Positions 1 to 7,366 of a stretch of DNA of 8,897 bases are shown here, piece after piece. The position numbers and the translations under genes are program-made. Each line of letters opens with the position of its first letter. Within the stretch, counting starts at the first letter, position 1. The notes under the pieces are model-generated. The model saw only the letters and a program-made list of their open reading frames with translations, was not told where the DNA came from and searched no databases. This stretch comes from JAIYDQ01 sp031411055 (GTDB lineage Bacteria > Planctomycetota > Planctomycetia > Pirellulales > Pirellulaceae): the NCBI GenBank assembly GCA_031411055.1, contig JANOAI010000083.1, positions 1 to 8,897 of the forward strand, read 5' to 3'.

Positions 1-2596
1 CGACAATCTTGCTTCAATTCCCGAGGCGATTCGGAGCGTGTTTGCACAATTCCCGATGCGAGTCATCGAGTCATGGAGTGATTCCAAGTGGCAGCAGCTT
101 ACGCTGCAACTTCTTTGGCGACTCTGTCAAAATGGTGTTCAACCTACTTCTGCATCGCCTCATCGAAATCCGCCGATTTTTAGGCATCGTGACATACTTC
201 TTTCGGCAACCCAATTCGATTGTGATGAGCGCGTTCACGATTTGCTCATTCGAGTGACCTCCGCCTTTTTGGATCAGGGCTTTGCCGCTTGGTCGATTCC
301 GGAGCGGGAGGAGGGTTTTTATCGATGTTTCCTCTCGCTCTTTGCGGAGAAGTCGCCCTGGACCGAAAGATGGATGCATCCGCTCAAGGCTATGATCGCG
401 AAAGAACGAACAACGAAGTCGACTCCGATTGAATCCATCGCCAATTCGTTAGCAGCGTTGGGTGTTCCACCCCAGACCTACGAAAGGTACATCAAGAAGA
501 CGTTGTTAGCCTTGCCCGGCTGGACGGGCATGGTCGAGCAGATGTCCTCGAGCGCAAGCTGGACATTACATCCCGCTCCGAAGGGATCGCTTGAAGAATT
601 CCTTGCCGTGCGATTGCTGCTAGATCGTCTCTCCGCCACCGACTGCTTGCAGGACCATGCTGCCTACCATTCCTTCGAACTCGCCGATGTTTTAACTTTG
701 GACAATTCCGAACGGTATGATTTGCTTGGTCAAACGGTTCAACAGCGCGCTTTCGATGTTTTCCAATTGGCTCAGCGTTTGGGATGGTGTCCACGCACTC
801 TCAATTCTTGGTCGCCAACCGAGTGGCAAACACTCGTCGATGAAATGGGAGCTTTCGACGACATCGAGCGTCGGCGCATGTTTCATTTAGCCTACGAGCA
901 TCGCTACCGAACGCAACTTTTGAACGCGATTTCGGTTCATTCCTCGCTTCCTTTGAAGACGCCATCGACGCCTTCATTTCAAGTCATCACTTGTATTGAT
1001 GACCGGGAAGAATCCTTTCGTCGCCATTTGGAAGAGCTAGATCCGGCGGTCGAAACGTTCGGAGCGGCCGGCTTCTTCAATGTGCCGATGTACTTTCGTG
1101 GAGCAGCCGATGCACACTTTATTCCGCTGTGCCCAATTATCATGTTGCCGAAGAACTTCGTTGAAGAAGTTGGACCGCTGTCGGCGAAACAAGCAGAAGC
1201 CAGGCGAAGTCAAACGCGACTGCTCTTAGGCAAAGCCTCGCAAACATTTCATATGAGTAGCCGAAGTCTATTCAGTGGTGCCTTGACGGCGTTGTTTGGT
1301 TCGCTGAACGCCTTCCCGTTGGTAGCCCGGGTGCTCTTTCCTCGACTCACATCCCAAATACGTAGCCTGTGCGGAACGCTGTTTCGCCCCACGGTGGCAA
1401 CCCAATTGAAACTTGAGCGCGCGTTAGACGCCGAAGTTACCGACAAAGGAGTCGAAGGCTTTACGTTGGAAGAAATGGCGAACATGATCCAACGCCTAAC
1501 AGGTGATATTGGAATCCAAAATCGCTTCGCACCACTCGTCATTGTCTTCGGCCATGGTTCGTCGAGTTTGAACAACCCTCATGAATCGGCGTACAATTGT
1601 GGTGCTTGCGGCGGTGGTAAGGGTGGGCCTAACGCAAGGGCGGTTGCTCAGATCGCCAACGACCCACGCGTAAGGGCTATTTTAAAAGAGCGTGGGTTGG
1701 TCATTCCCGATTCCACGCTCTTTGTCGGCGGCTATCACAATACCTGTGATGACTCGGTTCAATACTTTGATATTGATCGGATACCGATTCCTCATGAGGC
1801 AAAATTTCTAGCCGCTCAAGAGGTCATGGAAAAGGCGCGCCGGCGGAATGCCCACGAACGTGCGCGTCGCTTTTATTCGCTTCCATTGACGAGCAGCGAT
1901 GAAGAAGCGTTGCGACATGTCGAACAACGCTCGGAAGATCTGGCTCAAGTTCGCCCAGAATACAACCACGCAACCAATGCCGCTTGCTTTGTCGGTCGTC
2001 GAGGACGAACGCGTGGCCTATTCATGGATCGCCGATGTTTCTTGACGTCCTATGATCCGACGACCGACGATGAGGCAACGTCTATTCTTATGCGGATCAT
2101 GCAGGCTGTAATACCTGTTTGTGGCGGTATCTCGTTGGAGTACTATTTTTCCACCGTGGACAATATTGGCTACGGATGTGGCACCAAGCTGCCCCACAAC
2201 ATCACCTCTTTGCTAGGCGTTATGGAAGGGGCGGCGAGTGATTTGCGAACGGGGCTTAGTCAGCAGATGGTCGAAATTCATGAACCCATCCGCATACTTT
2301 TTATTGTGGAAACGAAGCCGGAATCGATTCTATCGATCATGGATCGAAATGAACTGATCAATACTTACATTAGAAATCATTGGGTTCAAATCGCTACCCT
2401 CGACCCCTCTTCGAATCAAATCCACTTGTTTCAAGGCGATGGTTTTGACCGCTACGAGCCGGGCACAGACCCCTTACCGACGCTGTCGAATTCTCTCGAT
2501 TGGTATCGCGGTTGGCGTCAGCCGCTCGGTTTTGCGAAGGTTGTCCCAAACGTTGATGCAACGAGCCCCCCAAATGCAGTCGAGGTTACGAGTTGA
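1..2596 (+). CDS. dabA: DabA-type zinc-binding CO2-hydrating subunit (DUF2309/UPF0753), 5'-truncated by the window edge
   Basis: Cytoplasmic, membrane-associated subunit of a DAB/MpsAB-type dissolved inorganic carbon pump. It is thought to hydrate CO2 to bicarbonate at a beta-carbonic-anhydrase-like zinc site, made vectorial by its membrane partner. Counting from the in-frame GTG at 38, the visible candidate ligands are C319 and D321 (CIDDREESFRRH, from 992), H506 (GHGSSSLNNPHESAYNCGAC, from 1550) and C521. The H-to-C spacing of 15 equals that of Halothiobacillus DabA (C351, D353, H524, C539). Further family blocks are GGPNARAVAQIANDPRVR, LEYYFSTVDNIGYGCGTKLP and SDLRTGL. The frame is open to the left edge (DNLASIPEAIRSVF precedes the GTG), that GTG has a GGAG only one base away, and the conserved N-terminal family motif around 'VNPL' is absent, so the true start lies upstream, probably by some tens of residues or more. 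It heads an operon and its stop overlaps the start of the next gene. Confidence 0.93.
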   Translation, partial: DNLASIPEAIRSVFAQFPMRVIESWSDSKWQQLTLQLLWRLCQNGVQPTSASPHRNPPIFRHRDILLSATQFDCDERVHDLLIRVTSAFLDQGFAAWSIPEREEGFYRCFLSLFAEKSPWTERWMHPLKAMIAKERTTKSTPIESIANSLAALGVPPQTYERYIKKTLLALPGWTGMVEQMSSSASWTLHPAPKGSLEEFLAVRLLLDRLSATDCLQDHAAYHSFELADVLTLDNSERYDLLGQTVQQRAFDVFQLAQRLGWCPRTLNSWSPTEWQTLVDEMGAFDDIERRRMFHLAYEHRYRTQLLNAISVHSSLPLKTPSTPSFQVITCIDDREESFRRHLEELDPAVETFGAAGFFNVPMYFRGAADAHFIPLCPIIMLPKNFVEEVGPLSAKQAEARRSQTRLLLGKASQTFHMSSRSLFSGALTALFGSLNAFPLVARVLFPRLTSQIRSLCGTLFRPTVATQLKLERALDAEVTDKGVEGFTLEEMANMIQRLTGDIGIQNRFAPLVIVFGHGSSSLNNPHESAYNCGACGGGKGGPNARAVAQIANDPRVRAILKERGLVIPDSTLFVGGYHNTCDDSVQYFDIDRIPIPHEAKFLAAQEVMEKARRRNAHERARRFYSLPLTSSDEEALRHVEQRSEDLAQVRPEYNHATNAACFVGRRGRTRGLFMDRRCFLTSYDPTTDDEATSILMRIMQAVIPVCGGISLEYYFSTVDNIGYGCGTKLPHNITSLLGVMEGAASDLRTGLSQQMVEIHEPIRILFIVETKPESILSIMDRNELINTYIRNHWVQIATLDPSSNQIHLFQGDGFDRYEPGTDPLPTLSNSLDWYRGWRQPLGFAKVVPNVDATSPPNAVEVTS
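2582..2596 (+). promoter_or_regulatory. RBS and TTGA start/stop overlap joining dabA to dabB
   Basis: GAGG at 2582-2585 lies 7 bases before a TTG at 2593-2595, and the TTG shares bases with the dabA TGA stop (2594-2596). This is a 4-base overlap of the ATGA type, but with TTG as initiator. It suggests translational coupling. The next in-frame ATG (2695) would remove the first membrane helix, which supports the TTG start. Confidence 0.6.
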
Positions 2597-3960
2597 ATCT
2601 CTCTACCTGGTTTCATGCCCTCGGTTTTGTGACCGTGGTTGCTCCTGCTGTTCTCCTGTTCGCTATTGGGGCGAGACTACTGCTTGGCAGACCCATGAGC
2701 GAGTTGAATCTCGGACGGTGGATGAAAACATCCATTGGTCTAAGTCTGCTTGCCGCGCTCGCGATCCTGACGTTAATGTTGGTCACGGGCTCGCGACGTG
2801 TGTTGGTCGATTTCGGGAATATGGTCGAGATCCATGCCGTCCACTTTCATTTCAAACTGAGCTTTATCTTTGATCGCCTCAGTATTCCGATGGCCATTCT
2901 GTCGCTGGTCCTTTGTGGGACGGTCGGTTCCTTTGGAATTAGCTATTTACATCGCGACGCTGGCTTCCAACGGTTCTTCCTAAGCTTTGCCATGTTTACG
3001 GCGGGAATGACGGTTGCGTCGCTCGCGGGAACCATCGAAACGCTCTTTCTGGGTTGGGAACTGGTTGGACTTTCATCGGCACTTTTGGTTGCTTACTTTC
3101 ATGAGCGAAAAGCACCGGTCGAGAATGGACTTCGCGTCTGGGCGATTTATCGTTTGGCCGACGCGGCTTTCTTGACGGCTGCAATTATCCTTCACCATCA
3201 GTCGGGCGAAGGAGATTTCAGTGTCTTGATGGGGAATGAACCCTGGCCCGCCGGAGTAGCTTCACTCTCCGATAGAACCGCCTTATTAGTAGGGACGTTT
3301 CTTTTGATCGCAGCCGCCGGTAAATCGGGACTCGTTCCATTTTCCGGGTGGTTGCCTCGTGCGATGGAAGGTCCAACCCCTTCGAGTGCGATTTTCTACG
3401 GAGCGCTTTCAGTACATTTGGGTGCCTTCCTACTTTTACGAGTCAGTCCGATTTTGGATCAATCTTTGATTCTTAGTTGGATGGTAATCGGGCTCGGTCT
3501 GATCTCGGCTGTCTTTGCTACGCTCGCTGGACGCGTGCAAACGGATATCAAGAGTGCACTCGCCTTCGCATCTCTCACGCAAGTTAGTATTATCGTCGTC
3601 GAGATTGGATTTGGGCTTCGCTATTTAGCCCTCGTCCATTTGATCGGGCATGCTTGCATGCGTTCGTTACAACTGCTCCGCGCTCCAACGCTCATGCGCG
3701 ATTATAAAACGATGGAAAACGCCATCGGCAAGTCGCTCGATCACGGTTCGCCTAAAATCGTTGGTTGGCTCGGACGTTCCATGCAAATTCGGCTCTACCG
3801 CGGTGCGTTGGAACGAGGTTACATGGATTCCATCCTCGACGAATGCTTTGTCCGTCCGTTCGTCCGTCTATTTTCGACTTTTGACCGTTGGGAGCGAGCT
3901 TGGACGGGCTGGCTTTCCGGATCAAGTCAACCGCCAGGTCGGAACGTAAACGATGAATGA
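2593..3960 (+). CDS. dabB: NuoL/ND5-like membrane subunit of the DAB-type carbon pump (DabB family, short form)
   Basis: Integral membrane protein of 455 residues from the proton-conducting antiporter-like family (Proton_antipo_M). With DabA it is expected to couple H+ or Na+ entry to CO2 hydration/bicarbonate accumulation. About ten hydrophobic segments lie between residues 8 and 365. Family landmarks are WELVGL with E156 (NuoL E144), GKSGLVPFSGWLPRAMEGPT with K244 (NuoL K229), DIKSALAFASLTQ with K320, and HLIGHACMR with H349, H353 and R357 (NuoL H334, H338, K342). NuoL H254 aligns to Y269, with H275 nearby. The protein is about 150 residues shorter than NuoL: after residue 365 a mostly hydrophilic tail of about 90 residues replaces the later helices, ending in a segment like the NuoL C-terminus (GYMDSILDECFVRPFVRLF). 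No complex I catalytic genes are nearby, so it is unlikely to be part of NADH dehydrogenase. It overlaps both neighbours. Confidence 0.87.
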   Translation: MNLSTWFHALGFVTVVAPAVLLFAIGARLLLGRPMSELNLGRWMKTSIGLSLLAALAILTLMLVTGSRRVLVDFGNMVEIHAVHFHFKLSFIFDRLSIPMAILSLVLCGTVGSFGISYLHRDAGFQRFFLSFAMFTAGMTVASLAGTIETLFLGWELVGLSSALLVAYFHERKAPVENGLRVWAIYRLADAAFLTAAIILHHQSGEGDFSVLMGNEPWPAGVASLSDRTALLVGTFLLIAAAGKSGLVPFSGWLPRAMEGPTPSSAIFYGALSVHLGAFLLLRVSPILDQSLILSWMVIGLGLISAVFATLAGRVQTDIKSALAFASLTQVSIIVVEIGFGLRYLALVHLIGHACMRSLQLLRAPTLMRDYKTMENAIGKSLDHGSPKIVGWLGRSMQIRLYRGALERGYMDSILDECFVRPFVRLFSTFDRWERAWTGWLSGSSQPPGRNVNDE

Positions 3961-5374
3961 ATTGCATTTACCATGGTTGGAACTTTGCATCCTTCTTCCA
4001 ACCCTAGCCTCTCTCTGGGTCGGCCGGGTTCACGAAACCACGCGTGCTCGTTCGATTAGCCTCGCCGTTTCGGCACTGACCGTCTTGCTAGCCTTAGCTG
4101 GCTGGATCGATTTTCAAATGCTTTTCAAATTTGAAGCGCACGATCACTGGGATGTTGTAAAGACGCTTATTGGTCGTGAAGAGTTGGTCATCGACGAACT
4201 CAACGCACCGCTCTTGCCTCTTACGGCCTTACTTTTCTTTTTGACTATGTTGGCGACTCCGCGCGTCAAGTTTGGAAAATATTCGTTTGCTTTGGGGCTC
4301 TTCTCGCTCGCCTCGACCCTCGCCGTCCTGAGTTGCAAAGAGAAATGGATGCTGATTGCATTATTGGCCGTCAATGCCGTACCGATGTACGTCGATCTCA
4401 GAACGCGTGGCAAATCGACTCGCGTCTTTGTGTTTCATATCGGTTTATCATTGATTTTGATGTTCTTGGGAGCCGTTTGCTATGAATGGTCAACATCGCA
4501 GATAGGCGCCGGGGCTGGGATCGTGATGCTGGTCGCGGCGGTGCTCATTCGGAGCGGCTGCGCTCCACTTCATTGTTGGATTACCGATCTCTTCGAACAC
4601 GCGGCCTTCGGAAATGCACTTTTGTTTCTAACACCTTTGGTTGGAGCCTATGCGGCGATGCGTTTGGTGGTGCCGATAGCGCCAGACTGGGCGTTGCGAA
4701 GTATCGCTATTTTTTCACTGATGACCGCCCTTTATGCGTCTTGCATGGCGCTTGTACAAACGGATTCTCGACGGTTTTTTTGCTTCTTGTTTATCAGTCA
4801 CTCTTCGTTGGTTCTCGTCGGGTTCGAAACTGCGTCCGATATCGGCTTGACCGGCGCACTCTGCGTTTGGTTCTCCGTTGCGTTATCGCTAACGGGCCTT
4901 GGATTGACGCTGCGTTGTGTTGAAGCAAGAACCGGTCCTCTTTCGCTCACTCGGTATCACGGCTTATATTCGCATATGCCGCAACTGGCCGGCTTCTTTC
5001 TCTTAACCGGACTGTCAAGCATCGGATTCCCCCTTACGATCGGCTTTACGGGTACTGAGCTTTTGGTTGAAGCCGGGATCACCATTTCCCCGTGGCTTGG
5101 TGGTGTCGTAGTTGTCTCTACGGCCTTGAATGGCATTGCTATTCTTAAAGCTTACTTTCGGATCTTTACGGGTACGACGCATCATTCGACCATCGCATTG
5201 GGAACGGTTCGATCGGAACGCTACGCCATTTTGACTTTCACTTTGCTATTGATCGGAGCAGGCATTTGGCCGCAACCCGGCGTACATTCAAGATACCATG
5301 CGGCGGTTGAACTGCTTGGCCATCGAGAAGTAACCAAAGGCGTTACAAGCACCGAAATCAAAGCCGATCATTAG
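3953..5374 (+). CDS. Second antiporter-like membrane subunit (NuoM/ND4-like), partner of the DAB system
   Basis: Polytopic membrane protein of 473 residues with roughly a dozen hydrophobic segments, starting with LCILLPTLASLWVG at residue 11. It resembles NuoM/ND4 and other complex I antiporter-like subunits: VIDELNAPLLPLTALLFFL (79-97), VPMYVDL (143-149), SGCAPLHCWITDLFEH (201-216, replacing the usual VPFHTWLPDAH block), QTDSRRFFCFLFISHSSLVLVG (269-290) and IGFTGTELLVEAG (363-375). By hand alignment to E. coli NuoM, E144 corresponds to A139, K234 to R200 and K265 to L229, so the canonical proton-path charges are missing or altered. The ATG lies 8 bases inside the preceding gene, with only a weak GGA at 3941-3943, suggesting coupled translation. 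It is the last gene of the operon. It is probably a second structural or ion-path subunit of the carbon pump; a role in an Mrp-like antiporter is possible but lacks the other mrp genes. Confidence 0.8.
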   Translation: MNELHLPWLELCILLPTLASLWVGRVHETTRARSISLAVSALTVLLALAGWIDFQMLFKFEAHDHWDVVKTLIGREELVIDELNAPLLPLTALLFFLTMLATPRVKFGKYSFALGLFSLASTLAVLSCKEKWMLIALLAVNAVPMYVDLRTRGKSTRVFVFHIGLSLILMFLGAVCYEWSTSQIGAGAGIVMLVAAVLIRSGCAPLHCWITDLFEHAAFGNALLFLTPLVGAYAAMRLVVPIAPDWALRSIAIFSLMTALYASCMALVQTDSRRFFCFLFISHSSLVLVGFETASDIGLTGALCVWFSVALSLTGLGLTLRCVEARTGPLSLTRYHGLYSHMPQLAGFFLLTGLSSIGFPLTIGFTGTELLVEAGITISPWLGGVVVVSTALNGIAILKAYFRIFTGTTHHSTIALGTVRSERYAILTFTLLLIGAGIWPQPGVHSRYHAAVELLGHREVTKGVTSTEIKADH

Positions 5375-5411
5375 GCGACGCTCCGTCCCCAACGGCCCTA
5401 CTTGGACGTCT

Positions 5412-5542
5412 AAAAACTAGCTGGACAGCGCCACTTTGAATCAGCCGAACCGGATTAGCCGCGGTTCATGTACTGGAAACCGTGGCTAACGCAAACCGCG
5501 CGAATCATTGGAAGTTTGATTCAAAGTCGCGCTAACAGCTAG
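5412..5542 (-). terminator. Possible factor-independent terminator for the SulP gene (minus strand)
   Basis: Read on the minus strand, the outer stem of the nested repeat ends in CTAG and is followed at once by TTTTT (AAAAA at 5412-5416 on the plus strand), 38 bases past the SulP stop codon and onward. The stem is interrupted and encloses a long loop with its own hairpin, so it is not a textbook terminator. On the plus strand no T tract follows either stem, so termination of the dab operon is less clear. Confidence 0.4.
5417..5542. repeat. Nested inverted repeat between convergent genes
   Basis: The outer arms are 5417-5443 and 5517-5542. They contain CTAGCTG / CAGCTAG, AGCGC / GCGCT and a perfect 11-mer ACTTTGAATCA / TGATTCAAAGT, interrupted by one C/C mismatch and a 3-versus-2-base internal loop. 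Inside lies a 12-bp stem (5455-5466 with 5478-5489; TTAGCCGCGGTT / AACCGTGGCTAA, one G-U pair in RNA, 11-base loop). The 7-mer GCGACGC occurs at 5375-5381 and again at 5567-5573, which may be chance or a remnant target duplication. There is no coding potential. It could be a double-hairpin terminator or a copy of a REP/MITE-like dispersed element; the window alone cannot decide. Confidence 0.7.
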
Positions 5543-5579
5543 GCAATTGACTAAAACAGCGAATGAGCGACGCCCCAGA

Positions 5580-7283
5580 TCAGATGAGACGTCTGGCCGC
5601 TAAAGGGCTGTGCGACAACTTCTGATGTCGCTCCAGACCAGTTAACGTCAGCGTTCGACCTTCGTGTTTGAAGTCGCGTTCCATGTCATGCAATCGCGAC
5701 ATGACCGTATGATCAAGGAACTTGGCTTTCGCGCAATCGACGACAACGTTGCTCTCGCGAGGCGCAGTTGAAATCTGCTTCTTTAGCTTAAGCCAATTCG
5801 TAAACACGGCCGGTCCCTGAAGCGAAATCGTTTCGGTTTTTCCTTCCGTTGCTGCTTTCAATGGAATCGTGAAGAAATCCCTTGGCCTAACTCCATAAAA
5901 CATCTGAATGATGAACTTCACAAGGATACCGATGCCGACGCCGATCAATAAATCTGTAGCCAGAACCCCAATGATCGTCGCGAGGAAAATGATCAGTTGT
6001 TCCTTACCAACATGCCACATGTGCAAAAATTCTTTGTAGTGGGCGAGACGACACCCGGCGTAGATCAGCATGGCGGCCAAAGCCGTTAATGGAATGTTGT
6101 TGAGCAGTTTCGGAAGGACCAAAATGCTCACCAACAGGAAAAAGCCGTGGAAGGCGTTCGACCAACGCGTCCTTGCTCCGTAATCCTTGTTGGCCGAACT
6201 TCGGACGATTTCCGAGATCATTGGCAGGCCGCCAATACAAGCGACAGCCGCATTCGCGGTTCCAACCGCAATCATATCGCGATTTAAATTCGTTTTCCGT
6301 TTCCACGGATCGAGCACATCGACCGCTTTGGCGCTGAGTAGCGATTCCAAGGATCCGACTAAAACGAACATCAAAACCCATTTCCAGAAGACAACTTTGG
6401 TTGCATCGGAAAAACTGGGGAATATGAACGATTTTACGAGTGTTGTAGGACTGTCGGGAACTTTCACGAGCAACGTTTTGACGGCTTGGGAAGCTGGATG
6501 GCCGTCGTGAACGATTTCATAGGATCGAGATCGGGTGGCTCCGTCGAAAGCTTGATATAAATACAAAGCAGCCGGAATGGCCAGCGTCAAAACGATAAGT
6601 TGCGGAGGGATTGCTTTGCAAATCGCAAACCTTTGTTTTAATTTTGGATACAAGAATAGGATCACGAGACTCACGCCCCCGATAATCGCCGCCTGCCAGG
6701 CAAAGTGAGGAGCATGGACAGGTAGATCAAGATAGGCTTCATAGGCCTCGGTGGAGCCGTTGGGCTTCAACCCAAGCAACAGATACAACTGCTTGCCGAT
6801 AATAATTAAACCAATCGAAGCCAACAGTCCGTGGATGACAGACGTTGGGAACAAGTCGGCCAAATCTCCGGCCCGTAAAAAGCCTAGAATGACCTGGATA
6901 ACCCCCGCAACCACCCCGACCGCAGCCACCGCGGGAAGATACTTTAAATACACGTCAGGGTCCGTATTGCTCATTCCGTCTTTCGTAACGCCGGCCGCGA
7001 CGGCAAAATCGGTAACGGCGCCCAGGCATATCGCGATCATACCTGCCGCTGGACCTTTTATCGTCATCTCGGAATTACTGAGAAAGCTGCAGATTATCCC
7101 GCCAGCAATTGCTGTAAAAACCCCGTTGATTGCGGGAAAGCCGCTGGCGTTCGCGATGCCTAAACAAAGAGGTAATGCGATCAGAAAGACCAGTAGTCCC
7201 GAGATCGCATCAAACCGAATATTCTGGGCGAGCGAACCAAGTGGGGCGGTTCCAGCCGCTGGTGCGTTAACAGGAGTTGCCAT
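5580..7283 (-). CDS. SulP-family inorganic anion transporter with C-terminal STAS domain, candidate bicarbonate importer
   Basis: Inner-membrane SLC26/SulP transporter of 567 residues, full length for the family. The transmembrane domain covers about residues 25-465: GLLVFLIALPLCLGIANASG (29-48), the substrate-site block IKGPAAGMIAI (75-85), SLESLLSAKAVDVLDPWKRK (311-330) and GGLPMISEIVRSSANKDYGA (351-370), the last being highly typical of SulP. A STAS domain follows at about 483-560 (VVVDCAKAKFLDHTVMSRLH). The ATG at 7283 has GAAGG 7 bases upstream. SulP members transport sulfate, bicarbonate or other anions, and some are fused to or encoded beside carbonic anhydrases. Convergent placement next to a dab operon favours bicarbonate, but substrate cannot be read from sequence, and sulfate remains possible because no cys or sat genes are visible either way. 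It is transcribed towards the dab operon and divergently from the two-component genes. Confidence 0.9.
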   Translation of the reverse strand: MATPVNAPAAGTAPLGSLAQNIRFDAISGLLVFLIALPLCLGIANASGFPAINGVFTAIAGGIICSFLSNSEMTIKGPAAGMIAICLGAVTDFAVAAGVTKDGMSNTDPDVYLKYLPAVAAVGVVAGVIQVILGFLRAGDLADLFPTSVIHGLLASIGLIIIGKQLYLLLGLKPNGSTEAYEAYLDLPVHAPHFAWQAAIIGGVSLVILFLYPKLKQRFAICKAIPPQLIVLTLAIPAALYLYQAFDGATRSRSYEIVHDGHPASQAVKTLLVKVPDSPTTLVKSFIFPSFSDATKVVFWKWVLMFVLVGSLESLLSAKAVDVLDPWKRKTNLNRDMIAVGTANAAVACIGGLPMISEIVRSSANKDYGARTRWSNAFHGFFLLVSILVLPKLLNNIPLTALAAMLIYAGCRLAHYKEFLHMWHVGKEQLIIFLATIIGVLATDLLIGVGIGILVKFIIQMFYGVRPRDFFTIPLKAATEGKTETISLQGPAVFTNWLKLKKQISTAPRESNVVVDCAKAKFLDHTVMSRLHDMERDFKHEGRTLTLTGLERHQKLSHSPLAARRLI

Positions 7284-7290
7284 TTCAATG

Positions 7291-7295
7291 CCTTC
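7291..7295 (-). promoter_or_regulatory. Shine-Dalgarno site of the SulP gene
   Basis: GAAGG on the minus strand, 7 bases before the ATG at 7283-7281. This is the strongest ribosome binding site in the window and fixes the SulP start. Confidence 0.7.
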
Positions 7296-7328
7296 ATTAT
7301 GATTCGTGATCTAAAATTGCGAATCTCT

Positions 7329-7358
7329 CTTATACGTGTTACCTATCGGATTCATCAA
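7329..7358 (-). promoter_or_regulatory. Candidate sigma70-type promoter of the SulP gene
   Basis: On the minus strand TTGATG (7358-7353) and TATAAG (7334-7329) are separated by 18 bases, matching the -35 consensus at 4 of 6 and the -10 at 5 of 6. The -10 lies about 45 bases before the SulP ATG, which leaves room for a short leader with the GAAGG site. Planctomycete promoters are poorly described, so this is a consensus match only. Confidence 0.4.
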
Positions 7359-7366
7359 CTGATGAA
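7351..7366. promoter_or_regulatory. Perfect palindrome, candidate operator overlapping the SulP -35 box
   Basis: TTCATCA-AC-TGATGAA is a perfect 7-bp inverted repeat with a 2-base centre. It covers the TTGATG -35 of the proposed SulP promoter. The size and symmetry suit a dimeric regulator, and binding here would be expected to block the promoter. No cognate regulator can be named. Confidence 0.4.

Noticed and set aside
38..40. GTG at 38 as the dabA start
   Set aside because: The frame is open upstream to the window edge, the only SD-like bases lie one base from the GTG, and the conserved N-terminal part of the family is missing, so the gene starts outside the window.
2439..2873. 144-codon plus-strand frame over the dabA/dabB junction
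   Set aside because: It is an out-of-frame shadow; its Arg/Cys/Ser-rich composition is not protein-like and both real genes are supported across the same bases.
2593..5374. Part of a complex I (nuo) or Mrp antiporter operon
   Set aside because: Only NuoL-like and NuoM-like subunits are present, no nuo catalytic or mrp genes are visible, and the genes overlap dabA, which fits the DAB system better.
5375..5579. Insertion sequence or MITE with terminal repeats and target duplication
   Set aside because: There are inverted arms and a 7-base direct repeat GCGACGC, but the direct repeats do not flank the arms closely and no transposase is present; kept only as a repeat.
6751..7302. 183-codon plus-strand reading frame
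   Set aside because: It lies antisense to the SulP gene, has low-complexity Pro/Ala/Ile composition expected from a mirror frame of a membrane protein, and resembles no family I know.
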